Notes: generated from the sequence alone by a model not told the origin. Shown: positions 51,712 through 61,764, counted from the stretch's first letter. The stretch is DNA of 64,000 nucleotides from Methylotenera sp965234545 (GCA_965234545.1 OZ248348.1:124001-188000); one strand, 5' to 3'. Numbers and translations are program-made.

Positions 51712-53262
51712 ATGAAAGTACGTGCACAATTCGCCTTTGTCTTTAATCTAGATAAATGCATAGGCTGTCACACCTGTTCGGTGACATGCAAAAACGTCTG
51801 GACCAATCGCAAAGGCGTGGAATATGCCTGGTTTAACAATGTGGAATCTAAGCCTGGTGTGGGTTACCCCAAGCAATGGGAAAACCAAGAGCTTTGGCAG
51901 GGCGGTTGGGAGCTTAAAAATGGCAAGCTGGAATTAAAGTCCGGTAGTCGCGGCAATAAATTGCTCAATATTTTTGCCAACCCGGACATGCCAGAGATAG
52001 ACGACTACTACGAACCGTTTACCTATAACTACGCGCATTTGCAAAATGCCCCTTTGTCTGAAGCGACACCAACGGCACGGCCTATTTCGCAAATTACCGG
52101 TAAATCCATGGAAAAAATCACCTGGGGCCCGAACTGGGAAGACGATCTGGCCGGTGAATTTCACAAGCGCAGCAAAGACAAGAACATGGATAACATACAG
52201 AAAGAGATGTACGGCCAGTTCGAACACACCTTTCATATGTATTTACCGCGCATTTGCAACCATTGCTTGAATGCCGCTTGCGTGGCGGCTTGCCCGTCTG
52301 GCTCGATTTACAAGCGCGAAGAAGATGGCATCGTTTTAGTCGATCAAGATAAATGCCGCGGCTGGCGCATGTGCGTGAGCTCCTGCCCGTACAAAAAAGT
52401 ATTTTATAACTGGGAATCCGGCAAAGCCGAGAAGTGCATAGGCTGTTACCCACGCGTTGAATCGGGCATGCCCACGGTGTGTTCGGAATCGTGTGTGGGC
52501 CGCATACGCTATAACGGCATCATGTTATACGATGCCGATCGCATTGAAGAATTGGCCAGCATGGAAGACACGCAAGATCTGTACGAAGCCCAACGCAGTA
52601 TTTTCCTAGACCCGAATGACCCTGAGGTGATTAAAGCGGCAAGGCTAGAAGGCATCAATGAAGATTGGTTAACTGCCGCGCGCAATTCGCCCATTTGGAA
52701 AATGGTCATGGACTGGAAAATTGCTTTCCCCATCCACCCAGAATTCCGTACCTTGCCCATGGTCTGGTACGTACCACCACTCTCACCGGTGCAATCGCAA
52801 ATTGATCAGGGCAACCTACCGGTAGGCCCGGACGGCGCCATTCCATTGGCAGGCTCCATGCGCTTGCCAGTGCAGTATTTGGCCAATTTGCTCACGGCCG
52901 GTAAAGCCGAACCCATAGAAAGTGCCTTAAACAAGCTCATCGCCATGCGCAGCTACCAGCGCTCCATCCACGTGGAAGGTCAGGTGGATACGCGGGCAAT
53001 CGATGCCGCCGGCATCACTGAAGAGCAAGCCAAAGAAATGTACCGCTACTTAGCCATCGCCAATTACGAAGACAGGTTTGTCATTCCGACTGGCCACACC
53101 GAAGAAACGCTGGACGATTCGTTTGGCTTCCAAGGGCAAAATGGCTTTAACTTTGGTAATGACAGCTCACACGGCGTTTCAAAAATCACTTTATTCCCAC
53201 GCCGTCGTAAAGACACGGTGGAGCCTAAAGCGTTGGCGCCCGCTAGCGACAATAACGGTTAA
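51712..53262 (+). CDS. narH: Respiratory nitrate reductase beta subunit
   Basis: NarH is a 516-residue iron-sulfur protein that passes electrons from NarI to NarG. The four cysteine groups are complete: CIGCHTCSVTCKNVW near the N-terminus, CNHCLNAACVAACP, CRGWRMCVSSCPYKK (with the Trp that marks the [3Fe-4S] cluster) and KCIGCYPRVESGMPTVCSESCVGR. It lies 20 bases after narG with a strong AGGAG site. Confidence 0.98.
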   Translation: MKVRAQFAFVFNLDKCIGCHTCSVTCKNVWTNRKGVEYAWFNNVESKPGVGYPKQWENQELWQGGWELKNGKLELKSGSRGNKLLNIFANPDMPEIDDYYEPFTYNYAHLQNAPLSEATPTARPISQITGKSMEKITWGPNWEDDLAGEFHKRSKDKNMDNIQKEMYGQFEHTFHMYLPRICNHCLNAACVAACPSGSIYKREEDGIVLVDQDKCRGWRMCVSSCPYKKVFYNWESGKAEKCIGCYPRVESGMPTVCSESCVGRIRYNGIMLYDADRIEELASMEDTQDLYEAQRSIFLDPNDPEVIKAARLEGINEDWLTAARNSPIWKMVMDWKIAFPIHPEFRTLPMVWYVPPLSPVQSQIDQGNLPVGPDGAIPLAGSMRLPVQYLANLLTAGKAEPIESALNKLIAMRSYQRSIHVEGQVDTRAIDAAGITEEQAKEMYRYLAIANYEDRFVIPTGHTEETLDDSFGFQGQNGFNFGNDSSHGVSKITLFPRRRKDTVEPKALAPASDNNG

Positions 53263-53280
53263 GCCGCGAAGGAAAACAGC

Positions 53281-53799
53281 ATGCAAATTTACAAATTATT
53301 ATCGGCTTTATTGGATTACCCCAACCAAGAGTTGCTCGACCATCTGCCTGACTTGCTTGAATTTATCGAACAAAGTCCAGAAATCGACGCCGCTGAACGC
53401 GAGGCACTGCAGCACTTTATCCGACGCGTGCAAGGTCAGTCCTTGACCGATTTGCAGGCGGATTACGTGCAGACCTTTGATATGACGGCAGAGCATAGCC
53501 TGCACCTAACCCACCATCTGTTTGGCGACGATAAAAATCGTGGCCCGGCTTTAATCGATTTGGGGGAGCTGTATAAGGATTACGGCGTGGAAGTGGTGGG
53601 CAATGAATTGCCCGACTACTTGCCATTGGTGCTCGAGTTTGCCGCCTATATGGACGACAACGAGGCGACGGTATTTTTATCCGATGCAAAGAAAGTGTTG
53701 GGCGTGTTGACGGAAAACCTACAAAAAGCCGCCAGCCCTTATGCCGCACTGCTGTCGATTATTGACAACCGCGCCACCTTAACAAAATTGGCCGCTTAA
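53281..53799 (+). CDS. narJ: Nitrate reductase assembly chaperone NarJ (short)
   Basis: NarJ binds apo-NarG and controls cofactor insertion and membrane docking. The family core is clear: YKLLSALLDYPNQEL, then DYVQTFDMTAEHSLHLTHHLFGDDKNRG and LGELYKDYG. At 172 residues it is about 60 shorter than E. coli NarJ (236), the missing part being the variable C-terminus. There is no sign of a frameshift: the stop is followed 25 bases later by narI with its own ribosome site. Confidence 0.93.
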   Translation: MQIYKLLSALLDYPNQELLDHLPDLLEFIEQSPEIDAAEREALQHFIRRVQGQSLTDLQADYVQTFDMTAEHSLHLTHHLFGDDKNRGPALIDLGELYKDYGVEVVGNELPDYLPLVLEFAAYMDDNEATVFLSDAKKVLGVLTENLQKAASPYAALLSIIDNRATLTKLAA

Positions 53800-53824
53800 G
53801 CGAACGGCCTTACAGGAGAGCATC

Positions 53825-54514
53825 ATGAATTTACACAATTTTCTTTATGGCGTGTACCCCTACATTGCCCTCAGTGTTTTTTTACTGGGCAGTTTGCAAC
53901 GCTTTGACCGTGAGCAATACACCTGGAAGAGCGATTCCAGTCAGTTGCTGTCCAAAGCCAACATGCGCTTGGGCAGCAATCTATTTCACGTGGGCATCTT
54001 GGCCATTTTTGGCGGTCACGCGGTCGGCTTGTTGACGCCGCATGGCGTCTTTACTGGACTGGGCGTCAGCGACATGACACACCAAATGGTGGCGATTTGG
54101 GCCGGGTCTATCTTTGGCGCAATGTGTCTGTTGGGCGGCGCCATTTTATGGGTGCGTCGTATGTTCAATGCCCGTGTCTCAGCCGCCAGTCGCGGCTCGG
54201 ATAAATTCATATTGACTTGGTTGCTCATCACCTTGATGCTGGGTTTGTCCACCATTCCCGTCTCCATAGGGCATGCCAACCACGGTAATGCCAGCGTCAT
54301 GATAGCCCTAGCTGAATGGGTACAGAGCATCGTGTATTTAAGGCCCAACCCAGCCCTGTTGAACGAGGTGGACACGATATTTAAAATCCATTTATTTTTT
54401 GGTATGACGGTGTTTCTAGTGTTCCCCTTCACCCGTATGGTGCATGTATGGAGCGCGCCCTTTGGCTACATCAATCGCCCGTACCAAATCGTTCGCAGTA
54501 AACGTAAATTATAG
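53825..54514 (+). CDS. narI: Respiratory nitrate reductase gamma subunit (cytochrome b)
   Basis: NarI is a 229-residue membrane cytochrome b with five TM helices that takes electrons from quinol and anchors NarGH. The four heme-ligand histidines are conserved at residues 55 and 65 (LFHVGILAIFGGHAVG) and 189 and 207 (KIHLFFGMTVF and MVHVWS), matching the E. coli spacing. AGGAG precedes the start. A porin gene follows after 16 bases. Confidence 0.97.
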   Translation: MNLHNFLYGVYPYIALSVFLLGSLQRFDREQYTWKSDSSQLLSKANMRLGSNLFHVGILAIFGGHAVGLLTPHGVFTGLGVSDMTHQMVAIWAGSIFGAMCLLGGAILWVRRMFNARVSAASRGSDKFILTWLLITLMLGLSTIPVSIGHANHGNASVMIALAEWVQSIVYLRPNPALLNEVDTIFKIHLFFGMTVFLVFPFTRMVHVWSAPFGYINRPYQIVRSKRKL

Positions 54515-54530
54515 GAAGCGAGGAAAAATA

Positions 54531-55925
54531 ATGAACCATTCCATGCCCATGCGGGCTTTGTTAGCCCCTTGTATATTGGCCTGCTTGGTCAGTTTCGCCT
54601 TACCAGCATTAGCAGATGAGGCCGTTAAGGTTGCGCCGGTGAATTTGCTGGAGGCCATACAGCAAGGCAAGCCCATGACCAACTTTAGATTGCGTTACGA
54701 ATCGGTGGATCAAGTGGGTTTGACCGACCCTGCCCATGCGTTTACCTTACGCAGCTTGATAGGTTGGCAAACCGCGCCATTGCATGATTTTAGCCTGGCC
54801 GCGCAGATGACCGATGTGCATGAATTCAATCATGACTTTAACGATAGGGCCGATAATCTATCCGAACCCGGTAAAGCCAATAACCCGAACATCGTGGATC
54901 CTAGCTATACCGATATCAATCAGTTGTATGTGGATTGGACAGCCATAAAAAACACCAAGCTCAGGCTAGGGCGACAACAATTAAACCTAGACAACGTGCG
55001 CTTTATTGGCGACATTGGTTTTAGGCAAAACATGCAGGTGTTTGATGGCGTGTCCTTAGTGAATAAGAGCCTCGCAAACACGGAATTGTTTGCCGCCCAT
55101 TTTGATAAAGTACGGCAAGTTAACACGGCGCGCCGTAGCGGCAACGTCGAGATCGTGAATGCCAAATACCGCATTTCAGCCACTGAGGCAGTGATAGGCT
55201 ATGGCTACTTTATTGATGTGGCCAATTTGAGCCAAAATGGTCAGCCGTCCGGGGGTCCAACGGCGGCCAGTGCTGTGGTCAGTGCCGGCAACGGTCTGGG
55301 GGCCAGCCAGGATTTAACGCCGTCTGCCACCACCGATGCCAGCAGCAAGACCTTGGGTTTGCGTTTGGATGGCGCGCGTAAAGTGAGCGACCATTGGAAA
55401 TTGCTGTACACCGCTGAATACGCCAAGCAAGACGATTACCGTGCTGGCAGTGCCTTGATTGATGCGCATTATTATAAATTGGGTGGCGGTGCCATGTACG
55501 ACAGTTGGTCGATACGCTTGGATCAGGAAGTGTTATCCAGCAATGGTGGCCAATACGCTTTTCAAACGCCTTTAGGCACCAACCACTTATTTCAAGGCTG
55601 GGCCGATGTGTTTTTAGCGACGCCACGCCAAGGCATGCGAGACACTTTTGTTAGCCTAGCGGGCAGCATAGAAAAAGCCAAGTTGTACGCGGAATACCAC
55701 GTGTATAAATCCGATAAAGCCTTCAATACCGTAGGCGGCGGTCTTGGCGATAAATACGGTAGCGAGTTTGACGCCAGTGTGAGCTACCCGTTTAGCTCAA
55801 AAATCACCGGTAAATTGGAGTACGCCAAATTTAATGAGTCGGACGTGTATGGCGCGGATTTAACGGCAGCTGTGCGTAAAGGTGACAAGGAAATCGTTTG
55901 GGCAACCGCGATGTACGTGTTTTAA
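54531..55925 (+). CDS. Outer membrane porin, alginate-export-like family
   Basis: This 464-residue protein has a signal peptide (about 1-27, ending PALADE). A long beta-strand-rich barrel region follows, and the protein ends in TAMYVF with a C-terminal Phe, the usual outer membrane barrel signal. Segments such as LYVDWTAIKNTKLRLGRQQL resemble the alginate-export porin family (PF13372). Between narI and moaA, with 16- and 6-base gaps, it is almost certainly in the nar transcript. A role in letting nitrate or nitrite cross the outer membrane is a reasonable inference, not shown by sequence. Confidence 0.78.
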   Translation: MNHSMPMRALLAPCILACLVSFALPALADEAVKVAPVNLLEAIQQGKPMTNFRLRYESVDQVGLTDPAHAFTLRSLIGWQTAPLHDFSLAAQMTDVHEFNHDFNDRADNLSEPGKANNPNIVDPSYTDINQLYVDWTAIKNTKLRLGRQQLNLDNVRFIGDIGFRQNMQVFDGVSLVNKSLANTELFAAHFDKVRQVNTARRSGNVEIVNAKYRISATEAVIGYGYFIDVANLSQNGQPSGGPTAASAVVSAGNGLGASQDLTPSATTDASSKTLGLRLDGARKVSDHWKLLYTAEYAKQDDYRAGSALIDAHYYKLGGGAMYDSWSIRLDQEVLSSNGGQYAFQTPLGTNHLFQGWADVFLATPRQGMRDTFVSLAGSIEKAKLYAEYHVYKSDKAFNTVGGGLGDKYGSEFDASVSYPFSSKITGKLEYAKFNESDVYGADLTAAVRKGDKEIVWATAMYVF

Positions 55926-55931
55926 CTTTCC

Positions 55932-56942
55932 ATGCGCGAGTCAGCAATATACCCTAAGCTGTTAGTCGACCGTTTTGGTCGGCAGGTGGATTACATACGC
56001 TTGTCGATTACCGACAGGTGCGACTTTCGCTGTGTGTATTGCATGGCTGAGGACATGGCTTTTTTAGCGCGTGAAGAAGTCTTGTCCTTGGAAGAGTACG
56101 CCCGCTTGGTCAAGGTGTTTGTTGAATTAGGCGTGCGTAAAGTGCGCATCACTGGTGGCGAGCCACTGATGCGTAAAAATGCGCTGCAGTTATTTAAAGC
56201 GATAGGCCGCCTACCGGGCTTAGAAGAATTGCTGATCACTACTAACGGCTCACAGTTAGCGCAGCATGCCCACGCATTAAAGCAGGCCGGGGTTAAACGC
56301 ATCAACATCAGTTTGGACAGCTTGGATGCGATGCGTTTTCGACAAATTACCCGGGTCGGTGATTTAGCTAAAGTGTTGCGCGGTATTGCTGTAGCCAAGC
56401 AAGCTGGGTTTGAAAGCATTAAGCTGAATGCCTTACTCATGCGCGGCATCAATGACGATGAAGCGTTGCCCTTAACCGCGTTTGCCATTGAGCAGGGCTT
56501 GGATATCTCATTTATAGAAGAAATGCCGCTAGGGGCAGTGCACCATGCCAGAAGCGCGAGTTATGTTAGCAACGATGAAACACTGCAATTGCTAAGAGCG
56601 CGCTACGATTTAATCAGCAGCACGGCCACTACCGGCGGTCCGGCACGGTATTGGCAGGTGCCAAACAAAACAACCAAGGTGGGTTTTATTTCCCCGCACA
56701 GTCACAATTTCTGCGAAGCATGTAACCGTGTGCGCATCAGTAGCCAAGGCGAACTGCACCTGTGTTTGGGTCAGGAAAATAAAATCAACCTAAGGCCTTT
56801 GTTAAGAGACTTTCCGCACGACGATGGCCCCTTGCAACAAGCGATCATCAACAGCATGCAAGTAAAACCCAAAGGCCATGATTTTGATTTGAAACGCGCC
56901 ACCCCGGCCGTGATACGCTTTATGTCGCATACCGGCGGTTGA
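55932..56942 (+). CDS. moaA: GTP 3',8-cyclase (molybdenum cofactor synthesis)
   Basis: MoaA is a radical SAM enzyme that starts molybdopterin synthesis from GTP, working with MoaC. The 336-residue protein has the radical SAM cluster Cys30, Cys34 and Cys37 (CDFRCVYC), the GGEPL motif, and the C-terminal cluster motif FCEACNRVRISSQGELHLCLG. It also has the conserved terminal Gly-Gly. It starts only six bases after the porin stop with no clear ribosome site, suggesting translational coupling. As the last gene of the nar operon it would raise cofactor supply when NarG is made. Confidence 0.97.
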   Translation: MRESAIYPKLLVDRFGRQVDYIRLSITDRCDFRCVYCMAEDMAFLAREEVLSLEEYARLVKVFVELGVRKVRITGGEPLMRKNALQLFKAIGRLPGLEELLITTNGSQLAQHAHALKQAGVKRINISLDSLDAMRFRQITRVGDLAKVLRGIAVAKQAGFESIKLNALLMRGINDDEALPLTAFAIEQGLDISFIEEMPLGAVHHARSASYVSNDETLQLLRARYDLISSTATTGGPARYWQVPNKTTKVGFISPHSHNFCEACNRVRISSQGELHLCLGQENKINLRPLLRDFPHDDGPLQQAIINSMQVKPKGHDFDLKRATPAVIRFMSHTGG

Positions 56943-56958
56943 TTTAAACAGCCTTGCT

Positions 56959-59900
56959 TTATTTGTTGCCCAACTTCCAAAAATGAAACTTGGCTAAGCC
57001 GCCAACCACCATGGAATAAGCGGCCGGTACCACCACCAAGGTGAGCAGGGTAGACGAGATCATGCCGCCTATAATCGCCACCGATAGCGGTTTGTTGGTT
57101 TCAGACCCGGCACCTAGACCCAAGGCGGCTGGCAGTAGCGCTAAGACGATGGTCAGTGAGGTCATCAACACGGGCCGTAAGCGTATCGGGCACGCTTCTT
57201 TGAGTGCATCGTTTACATTGGCGCCTTTTTCCACCAATTGATTGGTCAAATCCACCAACAAGATGGAATTTTTCGCCACCAAGCCTATCAGCAAGACCAA
57301 GCCTATCATGGAGTAAATGTTAAGCGTGTCGCCGGTAATGAGCAGGGCGATTAGCCCGCCTATGATGGCCAAGGGTTGCGCCAGCATGATGATAAAGGGT
57401 TGCACAAAGGAATTGAATTGGCTGGCCAATACCATGTAGAGCAAGATGAAAGCCAAGGAGAAAACAAACTTCATGTTCTTCATGGTTTTGCCAAATTCCT
57501 CGGCTTGGCCGGTGAATTTTAATTTGTATTCGGCAGGCACCAATTTAGCGGCGGTGGTTTTGACGGTGTTGACCGCCTCACCGAGGGCTACATTCGGGTT
57601 GGCGTAAAAGTTAACCGCGTATTGCAAATCGTAGCGACCGATGACGGCGGCCCCCAACTCTTTGTTGAAGCTGGCCACGGCGTCCAGACGGACTAATTCA
57701 CCGCTGCTGCTGCGCAAATAGATTTTGTTTAAATCCACGGTATTATTCAAATACTCTTCGCCGGCTTTTAGGCGGATGTCGTAGCGTTGACCGTCGCCGT
57801 TGGCTTCATTGTATTTGGCGACATTGATGCCACCTGCATACAATGACACCGCCGTGGCAATGTCATTTGCACTTAAGCCCAGGGCGGCGGCACGGGCGCG
57901 GTCTATGTCCACTTTGACTTGCGGTAAATCCAATTGCACGTCCAGGTCCACTTTGCCTATGTCGCCATTGCTGCTGAGCGTTTGCTGGAATTGTTGGGCA
58001 ATGCGGCCTATTTCTTGCAAGTTCGAACCGGTGATGTTGAATTGCAATTTTTCCGAACGCTGGCCACGGGCAATCGATGCCGGCGAGGGAATGGCGCGTA
58101 CGCCAGGGATGGCATTGAATTCTTTTTTCAGCTCTTTAATTAAAGCCTGTTGGCTTTTTTTCCGCAATTCTTTGGCTTTTAAGCGCACGTTGACGTTGCC
58201 CTGGTTGACTTGGCCGCGCGAACCTGAGCCTATGGTGGCAAAGTAACTGGCCACTTCTTCTGGGTGATTAGCGATGGCGGCTTCCACCAGTTTCATACGG
58301 GAATCGGTGTAGGCTAAACTTGAACCCAGCGGCGTTTTAACCATGATGCTAAAACCGCCTTCATCGGCCTCGGGTACAAAGTCTTTTTCCACGTACTTAA
58401 GGGATAAATAGCCGGATAAGACGACGAAAACTAAAGTGAAAAGTAAGACGCTGCCGCGGTGCTTGAGGGTATTGTTCAAGAGGGTTCTGTATGCTTGTTC
58501 TAGTGCGCTGAGGCCGCGACCTATGGCTAAATAAATAGGGGTTTCGTTTACACCGACTTTGAGGTAGCGCGAGCACAGCATGGGGGTGAGGGTGAGTGAG
58601 ACGAATAAGGAAACCAACACACCAAAAGTGACGACGACAGCAAAGGATTCAAAAAACATGCCTATGATGCCGTCCATAAAAATCACCGGGGCGAAGATGC
58701 ACACTAATGAGGCGGACGAAGCGAGCACGGCGAACACCACTTCATTGCTACCTAAGATGGTCGCCTTAGTGCGGAAGGCGGCCACCGCCAGTGGATTTTT
58801 CATGTCGGCTACGCTAAGCATGTTGCCGGCTTCACCGGACATGTGGCGTAAGATGCTCTCGCGCACGACGATGGCATCGTCCACCACCACGCCGATTAAA
58901 AGTAGCAGGGCTAGCAGGGTCATGCTGTTAAACGTGTAGCCGGAAAAATACATAACGGCGATGGCACCTAATAAGGACACTGGTATTTCTAGGCATATCA
59001 TCAAGGTGGAGCTAAACGAGCGCATAAAGATTAATACAATCAGCGCCGCGAACAGCGTGCCTTCTACCAAATGCTCTTTTAATGAGGTGACCATTTGGTT
59101 AATGAATATGCCGTCGTTGGTGGATATTTCTAGTTGCAAGCCCGCCGGTAGATTCGGTCGCACGTCTTGCTCCAACCTGCGTTCCACTTCTTTAATGATG
59201 TCCACGGTGTTGGCATTGGCTATTTTTACCATGCCTATGCCCACTGTCGGTTTGCCATTGTAGCGCGCCACTTGGCGATTGTCGGTGATGCCATCTTCCA
59301 CGCTGGCGATGTCTTTCAAGCGTATTGACACGCCTGCTTTATTGCTCACTACCAAATCAGCCAGGGCCTTAGTGGTGTGAAATTCCAAGTCGAGTTTGAG
59401 TAATTGCTCGGCTTGGTTGCTGACTAAAAAACCACCCGGCAATTGCACGTGCTCTTTGTCGAATGCGGCGATTAAATCGCTGGCGGTCAGTTTGTAGGCA
59501 GCCATGCGTTCCGGCGAGACGTTGACGCGTATGACGCGATCACGGCGACCGCCTATGGTGACCTCACCGACACCGGCGATGGTTTCGAATTTCTTTTTTA
59601 ATAGGTTGTTGGCGTATAAATTGAGTTGCTGCACGGTGCGGTCACCGCTTAAGGCTAACCAAATAACCGGTGAGGCATTGGTGTCGACTTTTTGCAAGAC
59701 CGGTGGATCGGTATCGGTCGGCAAGCGTTTGATGACTTGGTTTACTTTGGCCTGCACTTCGTTGTAAGCGACATCGATGTCTTTATTCAAGGCAAAGGTG
59801 ATGCTGATGCTGGACACGCCTGGGGAGGAGGCCGATTGGATGTGCTCTATGCCTGGGGTGGTGTTAATGGCCGATTCGATGACGCTGGTGATACTGGTAT

Positions 59901-60078
59901 CGACCACGTCGGGATCCGCACCACGTAAGGTGGTGTTGATCATGATGATAGGGAAGTCGATGGCAGGCACCCTGTCCACGCCTATCTTTTGGTAAGAAAT
60001 AATGCCGAACAGCACGATGACGGCGGACAACATCCACGCAAGGACGTGGCGCTTGATGGATAGTTCAGGCAAGGTCAT
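56959..60078 (-). CDS. RND family efflux pump, inner membrane transporter
   Basis: This 1039-residue protein has the 12-TM RND layout with two large periplasmic loops. The proton-relay residues are intact: Asp-Asp in LLLIGVVVDDAIVVRESIL (TM4) and Lys in LIGLVAKNSILLVDLTNQL (TM10). It belongs to the hydrophobe/amphiphile (HAE-1-like) group and was probably built to export drugs or other amphiphiles. The length is standard. It lies five bases after its membrane fusion partner; no outer membrane channel gene is in the window. It is convergent with moaA. Confidence 0.94.
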   Translation of the reverse strand: MTLPELSIKRHVLAWMLSAVIVLFGIISYQKIGVDRVPAIDFPIIMINTTLRGADPDVVDTSITSVIESAINTTPGIEHIQSASSPGVSSISITFALNKDIDVAYNEVQAKVNQVIKRLPTDTDPPVLQKVDTNASPVIWLALSGDRTVQQLNLYANNLLKKKFETIAGVGEVTIGGRRDRVIRVNVSPERMAAYKLTASDLIAAFDKEHVQLPGGFLVSNQAEQLLKLDLEFHTTKALADLVVSNKAGVSIRLKDIASVEDGITDNRQVARYNGKPTVGIGMVKIANANTVDIIKEVERRLEQDVRPNLPAGLQLEISTNDGIFINQMVTSLKEHLVEGTLFAALIVLIFMRSFSSTLMICLEIPVSLLGAIAVMYFSGYTFNSMTLLALLLLIGVVVDDAIVVRESILRHMSGEAGNMLSVADMKNPLAVAAFRTKATILGSNEVVFAVLASSASLVCIFAPVIFMDGIIGMFFESFAVVVTFGVLVSLFVSLTLTPMLCSRYLKVGVNETPIYLAIGRGLSALEQAYRTLLNNTLKHRGSVLLFTLVFVVLSGYLSLKYVEKDFVPEADEGGFSIMVKTPLGSSLAYTDSRMKLVEAAIANHPEEVASYFATIGSGSRGQVNQGNVNVRLKAKELRKKSQQALIKELKKEFNAIPGVRAIPSPASIARGQRSEKLQFNITGSNLQEIGRIAQQFQQTLSSNGDIGKVDLDVQLDLPQVKVDIDRARAAALGLSANDIATAVSLYAGGINVAKYNEANGDGQRYDIRLKAGEEYLNNTVDLNKIYLRSSSGELVRLDAVASFNKELGAAVIGRYDLQYAVNFYANPNVALGEAVNTVKTTAAKLVPAEYKLKFTGQAEEFGKTMKNMKFVFSLAFILLYMVLASQFNSFVQPFIIMLAQPLAIIGGLIALLITGDTLNIYSMIGLVLLIGLVAKNSILLVDLTNQLVEKGANVNDALKEACPIRLRPVLMTSLTIVLALLPAALGLGAGSETNKPLSVAIIGGMISSTLLTLVVVPAAYSMVVGGLAKFHFWKLGNK

Positions 60079-60083
60079 GATTA

Positions 60084-61205
60084 TTATTTTTCTTTTTGGC
60101 TAAGGCTGGCTGGGCTGGGTTCGGCTAGTTTAATCAAGGCTTTGTCGGTTAAGAAACCGGCGCCATCGACCACTACTGCATCGTTTTCGCTTACGCCTTG
60201 CAGGATTTCCACTAGGCCATTTTGCCGTACACCGGTTTTGACTATGGCTTGATAAGCTTTATTGCCCCGCGCTAGGTAAACCACTTCACCGGCTGGGCGC
60301 AGCACCACGCTTTGTTCTGGCAGCATTAAGCTGTCCGTTTGGGTGCCCAATACCACCGTGCCATCAACGCTGGCACCGGCTTGCCAGCCAGGCGCGTTAG
60401 TGACATCGGCAATCACATCGACGCTGCGGCTGCCCTCGGTAATCATGGGTTTTAATTCGTGGATGACCGCATCCACGCTCTGTGAGCTGGTTGGGGTGCT
60501 TAACCGAACTTTTAAGCCTGGTTTTAATTTCGCGCCTATGTGTTCAGGAAAGGGTAAATGGGCACGTAACAATTGCGATGAAACGATCAAGACGATGGGG
60601 TCGCCTACCCGTAAAAATTCCCCGTCATCAATCAATTTCTTTTCTATTTTGCCAGCGGCGGGGGCATACACTTTTGTTTTACTGTTGTTGTGTTTGACGC
60701 TGTCTAGCCTAGCTTTGGCACCGACCCATTGTTCTTTCAAAGCAGCTTGTTGCGAGCTGTCGTTGTCCAAGGCATTTTGCGAAATGAATTTCTTACTCAC
60801 TAAGACTTGATTGCGCTCGACGATTTTATTTTGGTTGGCTAACAAGGCTTCTATGCGAGCCACTTCGGCTTGCGCCTCTTGGGCCTGCAGGGATAAATCG
60901 GTGGCATCCAGCGTGGCAATCAATTGGCCTTGTTTGACCGCTTGGCCGGTGTTGACATGGATGCGTATGACCTTAGCCGCCACCTCGGAGGACACGGTTG
61001 GATTGGTCAAGCCTTCTAAGCTGCCTACCGATTGTTCGGTGATGTCTACGGCTTGTTTTTTAACATGGGTGATGGTGACCAAAGTAGGCTTGGGGCCATT
61101 TTTTTTGGCCTCAGCTTGGTCTGGTTCACTTTTTTTAGCGCCGCAGCCAAGTAAGGCTGTGGACAGCAAAGCGATCATTAATAAGAATTTGGTTTGCAAC
61201 ATCAT
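60084..61205 (-). CDS. RND efflux membrane fusion protein, lipoprotein
   Basis: This 373-residue periplasmic adaptor has a lipoprotein signal with the lipobox LLGC (Cys21). It has lipoyl/biotinyl-like half motifs (AAKVIRIHVNTGQAVKQGQLIATLDATDL and YAPAAGKIEKKLIDDGEFLRVGD), a helical hairpin between them, and a beta-barrel and membrane-proximal domain. It links the RND pump to an outer membrane channel. It lies five bases upstream of the pump gene and 22 bases after ampD. Confidence 0.93.
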   Translation of the reverse strand: MMLQTKFLLMIALLSTALLGCGAKKSEPDQAEAKKNGPKPTLVTITHVKKQAVDITEQSVGSLEGLTNPTVSSEVAAKVIRIHVNTGQAVKQGQLIATLDATDLSLQAQEAQAEVARIEALLANQNKIVERNQVLVSKKFISQNALDNDSSQQAALKEQWVGAKARLDSVKHNNSKTKVYAPAAGKIEKKLIDDGEFLRVGDPIVLIVSSQLLRAHLPFPEHIGAKLKPGLKVRLSTPTSSQSVDAVIHELKPMITEGSRSVDVIADVTNAPGWQAGASVDGTVVLGTQTDSLMLPEQSVVLRPAGEVVYLARGNKAYQAIVKTGVRQNGLVEILQGVSENDAVVVDGAGFLTDKALIKLAEPSPASLSQKEK

Positions 61206-61227
61206 GGTGTGAACGCTTTCTTAGTCA

Positions 61228-61764
61228 TTAAATAGTGATTATACGGTGCCAATCAAAAAATGGCCCCGGGTCGGTTTTTCGGCCTGGGGCGATGTCCGAA
61301 TGCCCTACTGTAGCTTGGATGGGATAGGCTAACTGCAGGGCCGCCAGTAAAGTTTGCAAGCTAGCGTATTGCGCCTCGGCAAAAGCCTCGAAATCCGAGC
61401 CTTCTAGTTCTATTCCGACTGAAAAATCGTTGCAGCGTTCCCTGTTCTGCCATTGCGATACGCCGGCATGCCAGGCTCTGTTTAGGCAGGAAACAAATTG
61501 CACAAGCTGGCCGTCTCTGCGGATTAAAAAATGCGCCGAGACCTTGTGTTGGTGTATGCCCGCGTAATAAGGGTGGGCCTGCGGGTCGAGTTGATTGGTG
61601 AACAATTCGATGATGCCGGAGCCGCCGTATTCGCCAGGCGGCAGGCTGATATTGTGCACGACGATTAAACTGATTTCATGGCTAGGCCGTTCATCAAAAT
61701 TAGCCGAGGCAATAAACTGGGCGTTTAGCGCCATTCCATTTTCATCAATAGCGTGGAGGTTCAT
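61228..61764 (-). CDS. ampD: 1,6-anhydro-N-acetylmuramyl-L-alanine amidase
   Basis: AmpD is a cytosolic zinc amidase that removes the peptide from anhydromuropeptides in cell-wall recycling, and it keeps AmpC induction low in bacteria that have ampR-ampC. The 178-residue protein has the zinc ligands His37 (VVHN), His155 and Asp165 (GHSDIAPGRKTDPG) and no signal peptide. It is of the normal AmpD size. It stands 22 bases upstream of the RND genes on the same strand and may be transcribed with them. Confidence 0.94.
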   Translation of the reverse strand: MNLHAIDENGMALNAQFIASANFDERPSHEISLIVVHNISLPPGEYGGSGIIELFTNQLDPQAHPYYAGIHQHKVSAHFLIRRDGQLVQFVSCLNRAWHAGVSQWQNRERCNDFSVGIELEGSDFEAFAEAQYASLQTLLAALQLAYPIQATVGHSDIAPGRKTDPGPFFDWHRIITI

